NCBI GenBank assembly: GCA_002197995.1
Contig: NGZR01000004.1
Span: 2,790,001 to 2,854,000, forward strand
DNA from: Gaeumannomyces sp. JS-464
Taxonomy: Eukaryota > Ascomycota > Sordariomycetes > Magnaporthales > Magnaporthaceae
Length of the DNA stretch: 64,000 bases
Direction: 5' to 3'
Below are positions 12,807 through 24,275 of this stretch, in pieces. Within the stretch, counting starts at the first letter, position 1. Every line of letters starts with the position of its first letter. The notes under the pieces are model-generated. The model made no database searches, was not told the origin of the DNA, and worked only from the letters and a program-made list of their open reading frames with translations. The position numbers and the translations under genes were made by a program.

Positions 12807-13448
12807 TCTACGTAGGTCCCAAGAGGGAATCCTTATTTCCTTGATAATTGGCAAAGCTGCCCCTGGCACCGGCATTTGTCCAGACAATTAGTGGAACATT
12901 AGGTGCGACCCTGCCTTGCTTATTCTGACCTGATGGTGTCTTCTTCCTCTGATCCTCTTCATTGCAGGCCAATTGGGAGGCGGCATCAAGGGCGGCCTGC
13001 CCGTTCAAGCTCCCAGTCCCAGTCCAAGGCTAAGGCTTTGTACCCCTCGAAGCGGACCATATGTGACCCCGCCCCGTCTCGGCACTGCCGACGTCCGGAG
13101 CACCGAGTCCAATCCAGGCGCGGTCTATCCGGCGCAATACCAGGTTGCAATTATGCAATGAGGTCGGCTCTCGGCCTTGCTCAACTTCCAACAACGGAAC
13201 GAGCCAGTGCTGTGCCATGATGACTAGCAGCCGAAAGCCGGTACCGCGACATACCGGGACCCAAACGGGGAAACTATGGATACGAGCCTCCGGTCGTCAT
13301 TGATCATGCCTGACGAGCTGACCGCGTGGGGGCACCATCCACCCGCATCTCGGTATGTATTTGCCTTACTTGAGGGGCACAGGGGCTTATCGAAGTATGT
13401 ATTTTCCTTGTCAACCAGACCAGGTATGGTGGCATCAAGGCATCTATA

Positions 13449-13471
13449 TAGGTACCTACCTACCTACATAC
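13449..13471. repeat. GGTACCTACC repeat
   Basis: AGGTACCTACCTACCTAC, another copy of the recurrent element in intergenic DNA upstream of the AP-1 gene. Confidence 0.7.
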
Positions 13472-14645
13472 CATGTAAGAAAGGCGCTTAGGGTCCTTGA
13501 AACCTGGAGAAGAACAGGCCCATGAACGAAGACCCTTCGATCCTCTCGGACATATTGCTCGGCCGTCGGCCCTCTTGCGGATGGGGCGACAAAGAGGATC
13601 GGCACGGGCGACAAGGATAGCATGCATTGCACCCACCCGAGTGGCGGCGGTGACTCTAATCTGTGGTCCATCTCGCACTTGGTGCTGACTGTGCACCGTA
13701 GCCGGCAGTAAAAAAAAGCAGAAAACGGGGAACGGGTAAGCGGCCAGGCCTCTGGTCCGTTGGAGACCCATCCATCCATCTTGAAATCCGATTGCCTGGC
13801 GCGCCTCCAGTAGGCCACCACCCTCGCCACCCTCCCCCATGCCTCTGTGCCTCCCTACCTAGATCTTTCCATGGTCGCTGACAAATTGGAAATCAAGGAT
13901 CCTTCGCCCGCCCCTCTTCTTCCCCAGAGCTTCGCCTCGAGCAAAGACACCAGCACTGCTGGACACCACAACTTCGCCTCCCAGTTCCGTCGAGACTCAA
14001 CGCACCCAACACCGTTTGCCCGCTTGCTCGACATACCGTTTTGAATTGCTGCAGTCGCATGCATTTGCTAGCGTGGTCTTTTCGACACCAACAAACAAAC
14101 CTGCTCGCCCCCTGGCCCGTCAGACCCCTGCCTTGTCAGGTGAGCGGACCTGTCATCCCGACAAGAAGAACAGAAGAGGCGCATTGCTGTCTGAGGCCGC
14201 AACTTTCTCCCCATTCCCCTCCAAACCACGTCAACTCCACCACCTACGCAATCGAGGCACTCCTCCCGCGCGTCTGTCAAGCTGCCCCGAGCAAACGACC
14301 GTCTCCCTGCCGCCGCCATACCTTTGACCTACGCACCCAGGCAGAGTTGTTTCGGCGTCTCAAAGTCAGTCAAAGTCGCCAATTCCACTGTCGCCTCAGA
14401 GCACATTCCACTCTAGGCGCGCCCAAAGCCCAGGAGTGAAGGGAGGCGAGACACACTCAATCGTTGCAAGCTGGGGGGTGCTGCTGAGGAGTGGAGGTTC
14501 CTGTGCACATACCTTTCTTCAACCTGCTTCTTCCGGGCACCTGCTCGCACTGCGCGCTCCCGTTGCGCCGCTTGGAGTTCCCTACCATCATTCATTGTTC
14601 TTTGTTCGCGCAACCGGCCGCCCAGTCGTGTCCATCCCCGTCAAA

Positions 14646-16704
14646 ATGACATCAACCGGCAACGCGCGCCACGACTTCATCTTGACCCCGCAGCAGCAGA
14701 GCCTGCTATTCGCCGCCCTCAACTCGAACCGGGCGGCCAATTCGCCCGCCACTGCCAATGGCGGCAATGTCCAGTCCTTCTCTCCTTCGTCATTAACAAG
14801 GTCCCCGGCCGGCGCAGGCGATGCGCTCTCGATGAACGAGAGCCCCTTCATCGACTACGACTACTCATTCGATGCCGGCGACACCAGTTTTGATGATTCC
14901 CTCTATGACAACACCGCAGACAGCCTCAAGATGATCGGAGACCTGCCTGCTGCCGGCGCAGCGCCCGAGTCGGCTACTGGTGCCTCGGAAGGAACCGAAT
15001 CTCCCGAAAAGAGGAGCCACCCGGACGATGAGGATGACAACCAAGAGAACGGGGCAAAGAGGCGCGAGAGCACCGAGAAGGTACCAAAGAAGCCAGGCCG
15101 CAAGCCGCTCACTTCAGAGCCAACTTCGGTAAGGGACAAGAACCAAAATAACCCCGCAGCCTCGACTAACGGCCCACCCCTTTCCTCGCAAACCTTGTTA
15201 TTTACTAACCATCACATTCCGTTACAGAAACGCAAGGCCCAAAATAGGGCCGCTCAGCGTGCCTTCAGAGAGAGAAAGGAAAAGCACGTAAAAGATCTCG
15301 AACAGAAGGTGGAAGAGCTAGAAGCGCTTTCCAAGACTGCGTCTACCGAGAACACCAATCTTCGCGCAGAGGTTGACCGGTTAAACCTCGAACTCCAGCA
15401 GTACAAGAAGCGCCTCAGTCTGGTGGGCAGCGCCCGCCCACAGCCTGCTGGCGCCTCGAGGTCTACCACCTTTGGTAACCCCATGGTTCACAATATCAAT
15501 GATGTCAACTTCCAGTTCGAGTTCCCCAGATTCGGGTCCCTTCCTGGGCCGCCCGTCGGGAATGACACTGGAGTCGCCACCGGGCGCTCCCCATCCTTGT
15601 CCCAAACTCCGTCGCTCACCAACACCCCAAGCAACCAAGGCAGCCCCAACGATGGCTACAGGGACAATGCGCAAGCGAACCCGTCAACAGGCCTCGAGGC
15701 CCAGGCGAAGGATGATCTCGCCAAATTCTCTGGCATCTTTAGCCCTCCCCTGACCAACACAAATGTGGCCAATGCATCCAGAGGCAGCATGGACTCGAAT
15801 TTCGGCGTCGGGGCGGCGCTTCTTCGAGTTCGCCGTCTGCGTCGTCGACCTCGCACCAGGGTCCGAACTCGTCGTGCGGGACTTCCCCTGAGCCATACAC
15901 GCAGTCACCCTTGGGCTTCAAGCCCGTCGACACACTGACAACCATTGGCGAGGAGAGCGTCACCGCCACCAACAGCAATCAAGGTAAACCAAAGCTCCAT
16001 CGCGAAATTATCCATCGTCCACGTCAATAGGTCTGAGACATGGTGTCTTTGATGCGGGACCACTTTACTGAGACCGCCCCTACAGATTTCGGCCAATTTT
16101 CCTCGATCAGCATGAACGACATCGACTGGCTCGCTCAGGCGAACAACTTCCAGTTTGACCCACAACTTTTTGGTGGTTACAGAGAGCCTCAGGAGCACAT
16201 CCTCGGCACCAACGGCACCCTCAATGACAACTTCTTCAACGATGCCTGGGACGTGGATTTCACAACCCCTTTCAACGTACCCATCAGCCCTGTGGTCCCC
16301 AAGAAAGATCTGCTTGCCGAGATCGACGCTGCTAAGGAGGCCGACGACCCGGCTGAGGCCAAGGGTGAACTGCTGACATGCAATAAGATCTGGTATGTTT
16401 CCAGAACGCCTCCCTCTCCGCCGGCTCTACCACAGAATTACTGACACGAGCCATCGCTTTTAGGGAGCAACTGCAAAACTGCCCCAAGGTGCAGAATGGA
16501 GACTTCGACCTCGACGGACTCTGCTCGGAGCTGCAGAAGAAGGCCAAGTGCTCAGGCCACGGCGCCGTCGTCGACCAGCAGGATTTTAAGCATGTCATGA
16601 AGAAGTACCTCGGCAAGAAGGACGGTGAAGCTCCCGAATGCGACCTCGGCGGGCTGTCATCAAAGCCGGTCGAAATATTACCAACCTCGACCAAGTCAAG
16701 CTAG
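14646..16704 (+). CDS. AP1: AP-1-like bZIP oxidative stress regulator (Yap1/Pap1 family)
   Basis: Yap1/Pap1 factors sense peroxide through cysteine-rich domains and then accumulate in the nucleus to switch on antioxidant and efflux genes. Exons are 14646-15128, 15228-15983, 16086-16392 and 16464-16704. The bZIP region reads KRKAQNRAAQRAFRERKEKH followed by a leucine zipper. The C-terminal cysteine-rich domain has Cys in TCNKIW, QNCPK, GLCSEL and AKCSGHG, with LDGLCSELQKKAKC as core. ATG 14646 (MTSTGNARHDFILTPQQQ) is chosen because the open upstream frame is not family-like. At 15810-15813 (GGGG) the frame breaks: upstream reading gives an Arg-rich tail and stop at 15938, while the other frame continues as SSCGTSPEPYTQSP and LTTIGEESV into exon 3. 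One lost base explains this and restores 595 aa. Intron 1 (99 nt) has no in-frame stop. Confidence 0.9.
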
Positions 16705-18221
16705 CGAGCCATCGTGAGAACGGGCGCAGTCCCCAACTTGTACACCACTCAAGACCCCAAATGGTGCCCGGCGTCGTACTGTTTATTGTTTTTCTTTTCA
16801 TGACTGATGTTGGCTGGGAATGCTTGGCGGGAATCTGGCAGATTTTTGCCCCGACTGCGGAAACACAAAGGGCAATTTAAAAGGCAGGGGCGAAGACCCC
16901 TCGCCTCTGCGGTCAGCGGCGTTCTATTTTGGGGGGACGGATGATCTTATGGCCCATTTCCAGAAAATGTAAGAGGTCCACGGAAAGTTCCCAGACCTGG
17001 ATGAGGATACTCGGCCCAGTATGACTTTGGTGCCCTCGGTAACTTCAGGGTCGTTTCCGGAACGCTGGGGTGTATTTGCTTGATCGTTTTTCTTGATCTG
17101 TGGGAAAATCGGACCACGTAAATCTCCACCGAGACTGGCCATTTCTGTTGGTTCCAGGTAGGATACTTCACGTGCGCCAGGATATGTGTCGGTTTGAAAG
17201 CAAAACGTTTAGCACGCTCGGATAGTTAGAGAACGCTCTTTTGCAGGTATGCGGACCCTTGTGAGCAGTCTATCCCCACTTAACAATGCCTCCCTTGTCA
17301 AACGCCCTGATTGATGTAAAAGATTCAAGTTCGTGGTATCTTTAAAGGTTGGCATGGCTCTATGGCGGCCGAGAAGCAATGCGGAAGAGAAAAATAAAAA
17401 GTCCCAAGACGGACTGCTAGGTGTATATAAATATGCCCGCCAGCCCGATGCGACATCTCACGCGAGGAGGTCGAGTCCAGTCTACTGAAGTTGCAAGATA
17501 GATACAAATAAATGCAAGGGGGAAGAAAATGAACAAGATGCATCCATCCCAAGCTCGTACGTGGCCAAGAAAAAGAAGCAAGGAAATGTGACAAGAGTGA
17601 GCCCACTACGCCAACCCGAGGCAGACAAGTGAATATGAAGATATGTATTCGCCCCAGGCAGCTGGTTAACCAAGCGGATATATCGGTTACTGGGCACCAG
17701 CTGTCACCGTTGACACTGGCAGGGCTCCACGGCCAGCGGACGCAACAACGAGACCGCACCCCCCTGAGTAATCAGCGAGCTTGGCACATGCATGGTGTGC
17801 CAAAAAAAAAAAAAAAATGCTGTCCCGGATCGCCGGAAGTGATGCCGCGGACGAGTGGATGAGTGGGGGTGCGGGTTGGATAGCATCGACATTCCGAGAG
17901 AGCCGCCCAACAGGGCGTGGCCAAGCTTTGGAGCGCATGCACGGCCTGTCCACCAGCCAGCCCATCTCCGCACAATGCTTGCATCATGAGAAACAGTGCG
18001 GGGCCGGGCCGTGTGGTTGGCTTCAAGCCGTTCGTTGCAAGGGATGAGGTCACAACCCCAAGCTGGGGTTGTTGGAGTGCAGTCCTCAAGAGTTCAAGGG
18101 CGAGCCCGGAGGGATCTACTGCGAGGGCTTCCCGAGTCACCGAAGTATGGGCTGGTAAGACACCACCTCGGTGCACGCAGGCAGAGAGGTCTGGGGATGG
18201 GGCGACAATGGCCCCATGGAA
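16705..18221. other. Convergent intergenic region (AP-1 / kinase)
   Basis: About 1.5 kb between two 3' ends. It includes a 15-base A-run at about 17803-17817. No gene recognised. Confidence 0.5.
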
Positions 18222-20390
18222 TTAACCAATGACCTGCCTGGCACCCTCCTTGCCCAACACACCCCTCTCTTTAGGTTTAGGGCTGTTGCTTCGGCCCTTT
18301 TTGCGGCTCAGGAAACCGAAGACGCCACCCGAACCACCGCCACCGTTGCCATCGTCGTTGTTCGCGCCCGCCGCGTCTGCAGGCAGGGTCGCGTCCTGGC
18401 GTGCGAGATCGGACCAAGAGCCTGCCCCATCCAGAGTCACCTGGACGCCGCCTGTGGGGCTCCCCACCATGGACTCCCTGAGCGGCCCGTCCGGTTGAGC
18501 CCTGCGCCGTTACTTTGCGCGTTTGTGTACGCTGAAGGATACGGTGGGAGCGGGGGTAGACGGCCTGGGGGCTGTTTGCGTGTCCTTGATGACGTGCCGC
18601 CGCTGCCGCCGCCGCTACCAGCGGTCCGGTGCGACTTCTGAGAGGACGATGACGCTTGTCGGTTGATGGACGGGTCGTTGACCATCTGGGTTGCTTCGTC
18701 TGTGGTGAGTGCCTGGGGCGGGCCGTTGGTTGTCATGCCCGGGGCCGCACCTTGATGAGCTCCTGGTTGTGCCTCACCGCCTTCCGTGATCCTGTTGATC
18801 CCAGCGTCTGTTAGCTCTACACCTCTAAAACCGTTCTCGCAGCGGGGCTCGGGAGGTACGTACTTCTTGTATGCAGCAAGCGTGTAGTCAAAAGGCTGGA
18901 AGTCCCTCAATCATCCGATAAAGTTCATCCTCGCGAATCTCCTTCTCCGTGGCGTCGTCCTTTAGCCTCCCACGGGGTTTTTGCCTGCGGGCTCGAGCCT
19001 CCAGTGGCGCCTCCTCTAGCAGCAACTCTTCCAGATCATACGTCGCGTCGAAGTTGGTCTTCTCAGACGAAGGTATGAAGATGGGCTCGATCTGCTTCCG
19101 CTCCAGAGCTTCAAAGTCGATGCACGAGAAGAATTCATGCTGCGTGAAGCTCTCCCAGGTTGCGCCCATCCGCTTTTCCGGAACAGGCTGGAGAGCATCC
19201 TTGATGCCATACAGACAGGACAGAGAGACGGGCGGTGATGTGATGGGGTATTTCGGGTTGGCGGCCTGGATGTTCTGGCTGAGGCTTGACTCCGAGTTTC
19301 CTTCGAATGGCCTCTGATACGGGGTCAATAATTGTCCATGATATCGCGGCCGGGCGTTTGACGTAGAAGACGTACCTTGTTGTAGATACACTCGTAGAAC
19401 AGCACTCCTAGAGACCACCAGTCGGCCTTGACATCGTAGCCTCGGCCGGCGTACACCTCAGGAGCAAGGTAGGCCAGCGTTCCTGACTTGCTTGTCAGGA
19501 CCTTGCCAGGAATGATGTCCGACGCCACGTTCTAGAGTGGAGACCCGGGCTGGTTAGCAGACGAGACCTCGGTCGGGGACGATAGCGGTATGTTACTATG
19601 TTGGCAGACTCACAAAATCCGTCAGATGGACGTGGCCATCAGCGTCCAACAGCACATTATCGGGCTTCACATCGCGATGTATGATGCCCTGGCCGTGGAC
19701 ATACCTCAAGGCACATCCTAGCTCCGCAATCCAAAACCTCACAGCCTCCTCGGTAAAGGTCTTGCGGGAGATGTGGAACCTTAGGTCGCCTCCACTCATC
19801 AAGTCCACAACGAGATACCTGTATGGCGTGAGATTGCCCCGGGTTAGCCGCGACCAATTGCTGTCGGTGTGGTTTTGCCACCACTACCGCCACTAGAGGG
19901 AGTCGGGGAAGGACAAGTCTGGTTGGGACGGCGAGGTTCATACATGTACTCGATATCTTGGAAGCTGTACCGCAAGTTGCATATGAATGGGTGGTTGACA
20001 TGTTCCAACATGCGTCTCTCGCGTATAATGTTTCGAACGCTTTCGGACCGGACGACTGCATGGAGGCGGTAAAGGAAGAAAAGTTAGGCAACTGGTCTGT
20101 ATATGCAAGAGATGAGGAGGGGGACGGCAGAGGGTTTGTCGTACCCTCATCTTTACGGATATACTTGAGTGCAAACGAGAGGTTCGTGTCTTTCCGTTCG
20201 ACGATGCGCACCTTGCCGAAGGCGCCTCGACCGACAACCCTCAGAAGGCGAAAGTGGTTAAGGTTCACTGCGTATTGCGAAGCATGTTAGCCACAGGCCC
20301 GGGGCCGCGACATCGGGCCAGCCAAGTGGGGAGGGTGTGCGGCTTGCCTTCGCCGTCGAACTCGACGGGTTTGCCCTGGCTGTTGCCCAT
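18222..20390 (-). CDS. AGC-type serine/threonine kinase, STK32/YANK family
   Basis: Exons run 20390-20348, 20267-20145, 20055-19944, 19818-19614, 19531-19376, 19313-18864 and 18791-18222. The start [13 protein letters not shown] resembles the N-myristoylated start of STK32 kinases, which suggests membrane attachment. The kinase domain has the glycine loop VGRGAFGKV, catalytic lysine in [18 protein letters not shown] and [12 protein letters not shown]. In place of DFG it has DFN (LTDFNVASD), a YANK hallmark. Intron 1 (20347-20268) uses a GC donor (AG|GCAAGC) with a GCTAACA branch point. Two frame changes occur: near 18904-18906, where IEG must pass into [15 protein letters not shown], and near 18470-18500, where a serine-rich tail must pass into [15 protein letters not shown]. 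With both bridged the product is about 552 aa with a disordered tail. Substrates are unknown. Confidence 0.88.
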
Positions 20391-22323
20391 GGCCGCTCCG
20401 TCGCTGCGTCCGCGACGTCACGTCCAGAGAGGCGTTTGGGTGGCCCGGAGCGATGCGGGGACCGCTTGGGCTTGACTGCGATGCTTGGAGGTGTCGATTC
20501 GGGAGGTGTCAAGATTGGTAGTGTTGCTACCAAAGACGCATCCTCCTTGTCTCGGGAATGTCTTCGGCGTTGGGCGCCCAGTTTCTGTAGCTGAGAATCA
20601 ATGGGCGGGCGAGGAAGGTCTAATATGGAGGCAGAGGAGCCGCAAAGAAGACCGAGACAAACGAGCTCGGTTGGTTCCGTCCTAATTTTTCCCTCCTTTC
20701 TTTTTTTTTTTTTTTTTGTCTTGCCTGCCTTGTCCCTTTCCACAACTCTCTTGTGAAATGATACAAGTGATTTTCGATATAATAAGGGGCCCTTCCTGGT
20801 CCTCTTTGTGATCTATGATTTTTTTCTGCCCGTTTATTTTTCAGGTGTTGCAGGTTCTTAGTTCCGCGTGGGACGGGCTCGCGCGGGTAGCCGAAATCGA
20901 GATGGGTCGGTCGCTAACGGGAATGTTGGCGGCGAGGCGTGAACGGTACGGCCTAGAATTTTTTTTAGAAGACAGGAGGCGGAACCAGAGAGCGGGCAGA
21001 TGGCATTGGCGGCGGGCAATGGGAGCCAAAGGGGTGATTTCCGTCGGGTGGAATAGGACCACGAGTAGGCGGGAATGCTTGCTGCATGAAAAGAATGGTG
21101 ACGACCACCAGGACGGCAGGGACTGGTAGGCAATGCTTTCTCGTCCGGCCAGCCAGCGTCGAGGTTTCTGGAACAAATGGGGGTGTCAATGGATGCCGGT
21201 GCACATGGGACAGGGTGTGGTGGTGGTGGTGGTGTGCGTGTGTGTGTTGTGTGATGGTGGAAGGTGTGGCAGATGGCGCTGTGAGGTAGATGAGGTACTA
21301 CCGCCTGCCGGGACTTGGCGTGCCAAGCGGAAGGCCGAGGATAATGAGGAATAGGAAGGGTTGATCCAGCAAGGACGGCCAGGAACGGACGATACGTACC
21401 AGGAGAAAGGTCCAGGCAGACTGGAGGCTCTGTCGGGTTGGTTGTGCGGGCGCAGGTCAGCGTGCGCGGAGCGGTGCTGTGCGTTCAATGGTTGTTAGGT
21501 ATGGCAAGGAGTGGAATGCACAGCTCTCTCCCGGGCGCTCGCGGTTGCTCGTGCAAGGGGCAGGCACCAAACAGGCAAATGGGCAAACAGGACCACCCGT
21601 CAGGCATTGACGGCACACACGCACAGCAGACAAGCACTCGCGATCGCTGTTTGTTCTCGGCTTCGCTGCGCTGCGGGTGCTGCTCCTTCACATTTCCTCA
21701 ATGTAATCTGTACAGAGAGGGGCCTGACGTATCCGCTTGCCAAGCACCAGAGTTGAGATTGGTGGATTTGGCTCTTTGCCCCCGCCCTTGGTGTTGTCGT
21801 CTTTAGCCCCGGCCTGGTCGTCCCTCAACGTGGGTTTCGCATGGCTTTCCTTTTTCCTTCCCTGTTCTTTTTTTCCTTGCTCAGGCAGGATGATGTGGTG
21901 TCAGCCAGAGTGCTAGGGTGGAGGGGAAGGGGGGGCCCAGGTCCCGGCCAGGGAGACAGATTCATTGAAGGGTGGCGGGCGTAGTGGATCAGTGCAGGGG
22001 TTGGGGCGCACGGATTCTTACAGCACAACCCATGCCTACGCGAGGCCCCACCTGGATTAGAGGTGCCGGAGTCTGGTGGCATCACGCCCGTTCCTTACCC
22101 CAGCATCTGGCCAGCACTTGGAAACGCGAGATAGCGAGTGGTTGATGGGTCACGTTCACGCAATTGGCTGGAGCCGCCAATATGACATCCGTGGTATTGT
22201 CCACATTATGTGCCCGTGCTCATTATAATACGTGGCAGGTTGCAACTAGCACATTTGCAGCATTACCCAGCTGGGAAGAAGTTGGACGGAGGTTGGATAT
22301 GACCGAAGACGGGATTACATGCC

Positions 22324-22366
22324 CAGGTAGGCAGGTACACACCTACCTAGGTATCTACCAAGGTAG
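22324..22366. repeat. Inverted GGTAGG ... CCTACCTAGG repeat
   Basis: AGGTAGGCAGGTACAC faces ACCTACCTAGGTATCTACC, so the two halves can pair. It is another member of the recurrent palindromic family. Confidence 0.65.
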
Positions 22367-23570
22367 CCTGAAGGCGACTAACTGCACAGGGCAAATGTCC
22401 AGACACATCCCTTCAACATTAAGCAAGCAGCGGGCTAGTCAAATGTCCACGGGACGTCACCGCGGGCGGGCGTGTCGAGTGTTTGCGTGTCCGCTGTGTG
22501 CGCACATCCCGACGTTACGTCGGAGGACACCGTTCACCACCTCACCTTGATGTCAGGGGACCGACACGCTGCTGCTGTTGCTGCTGCCCACACGACCCGG
22601 CATCCCCCAAGGTGAGCGAAGCACACACGATCAAGGGTGGGCAGCATTGCATGCTGACGGCAGGCGGCTTGTCTCCCTGCGCGATGAGGTAGGCTGGCGG
22701 ATCCATGGCCGCACGACGCTACAGAGGCCATTTATGGTTTCTGTTGTGCCTGTTTGGCCCAATCAGGCCGGCCCAAGGACGACATGGCCCCCTCCGCGCC
22801 GGGACCCAGTGTGCGTCGCCCAAGAGGCGGGCATGCCTCGTAAGGTTTCCCGCCTTGAATCGGTGACACTTTGTCTCCGCAGCTCGGCAGCAGGCAACGG
22901 CCTACCTGGGGGTGTTGGGTGCTTGGCTACCTCGAGCATGCGGGCTGGTCTTGTCTGGTTTGGTGTTACGGTACCCGGGAAGTCGTCCAATGTCTGCGTG
23001 GAGGGATCCGATGCCTGCGGCTTTGGCCGTGGCCTTTCCCGCTTGCTTTCAACGCTTTCATGCCCCTTCTTGGGAGGCGGCCGACGGCGCAACCAATCTC
23101 CAAGTGCAGCTGCCTGTCGGTCCAGCTGCCTGCTCCCGGCCAGAAGGGCAAACCCACCGTTCGGCGTCGCCGTGAGAGCCCCTGTCGGCTGTGGGGGGAA
23201 GGAGGAGCTGTGGGGTCCCTGCTCCCTGAAATCAGGGTGGCGCAACCACCCCGAGAGGCCCGAAGCTGGTTTCAGATTCTTGCGGAGGGTCCCAGTTGCA
23301 GACCGCCCAACCTGACCACCAGTGCCACCGACCGTCAGTCAGGGTTGGAGCTCTCCATGAGTAATGTGGTGGCCAAGGCGTTCCGGGCCTTCAATCGCTG
23401 CTGCTGCTATCCCTGACCCGCCATAATCAGAGCTCGAAGCTTGTGTCGATAGTTCCCGCCGCGTCGATTTCGTGGCATCGGACGGTCCCCCGCGGGCCAT
23501 GGGCTTCCCTTCCCTTCCCTGCAAGCCCATGCAACAGCCAGCCTGCGGTCTCGGGAAATGCCTGCCACGG

Positions 23571-23606
23571 GCTGGCTGTTCTGCTGGCTGTTCTGCTGGC
23601 TGTTTC
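23571..23606. repeat. Three-copy 12-bp tandem repeat
   Basis: The unit GCTGGCTGTTCT is present three times in succession, the last slightly altered. It lies in non-coding DNA. Confidence 0.8.
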
Positions 23607-24245
23607 TGCCGTCGGAGCAAAAGCTGCGAATGAGCAGCTGACTCTGGCTTTTTTTTCAAACCCGGGAAATATTGAGGATTCCTTCGCCTCCAATTTTTTG
23701 CCATGTGAACGAGCTTGCATCCTTGCTCTCCACGTGCCGCCCGCAGACGGCACGGGCTGAGCGCTAGCCACGCCGGAAACGGCCTGGATACGCCCGTAGG
23801 TTGCCAGCTCACCTGCCGCCCCTGCTTGGCGGAATCCGTTTGCTACCAGGTCGCTTTGGCTCTAGGCTCGAGAGAGCCAAAAGGAGGCATGAGCGGCCAC
23901 TGATAGCGACGAATTGAAATTTGCCGAGCCATGATTTGCTCGCTTCCTCACGCAGGCAGGCACGGCAGGAAATCCGTGGAATGTTTTGTTTCCGATCTGA
24001 CATGTCAGCTGTTGAGTTCTCGTGAGGGCATAGGACGCCTCTGTATCAGGCTAACAGCCGCTCAGAAAATCATGCGGTTGAACGCGTTGCATTCCCGCCC
24101 CCCAGTCCAGCCGCGAACCACGCGCACGCAAAGCAGCTGCAGCCGCCGTGACGAGGCAAATATTGGACATTTCTTCTCCCGACTACTATCCTATATTAGT
24201 AGTCGATACCAGGCAAGCCGGCCGCCGCCATCAAGGACCATGCAG

Positions 24246-24275
24246 CTCCCTAGGCACCTAGCGTGCTACCTAGCT
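24246..24275. repeat. CCTAGG/ACCTAG-rich element
   Basis: Three CCTAG motifs occur within 30 bases. It is a degenerate relative of the window's recurrent palindromic element. Confidence 0.45.

Larger units (their letters stand above)
12297..14645. other. Long divergent upstream region of BSD gene and AP-1 gene
   Basis: About 2.3 kb without a supported gene. Two GGTAGGTACC-type repeats lie at 12769-12806 and 13449-13471. The last several hundred bases are probably the leader of the AP-1 gene, because the frame upstream of 14646 stays open without resembling the protein family. Confidence 0.5.

Noticed and set aside
15129..15227. Treating the in-frame segment before the AP-1 basic region as coding
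   Set aside because: It has clean donor and acceptor signals, and removing it joins LTSEPTS directly to KRKAQNRA as in the family; kept only as a possible retained intron.
17803..17817. A-run as a possible poly(A)/retrotransposon 3' end
   Set aside because: No reverse transcriptase remnant or target-site duplication is visible nearby; similar homopolymers are scattered through the window.
22578..23315. 245-codon plus-strand frame in the 20-25 kb gap
   Set aside because: Rich in Arg, Pro, Gly and Ser with no family resemblance or splice-supported extension; several equally long frames overlap it on both strands.
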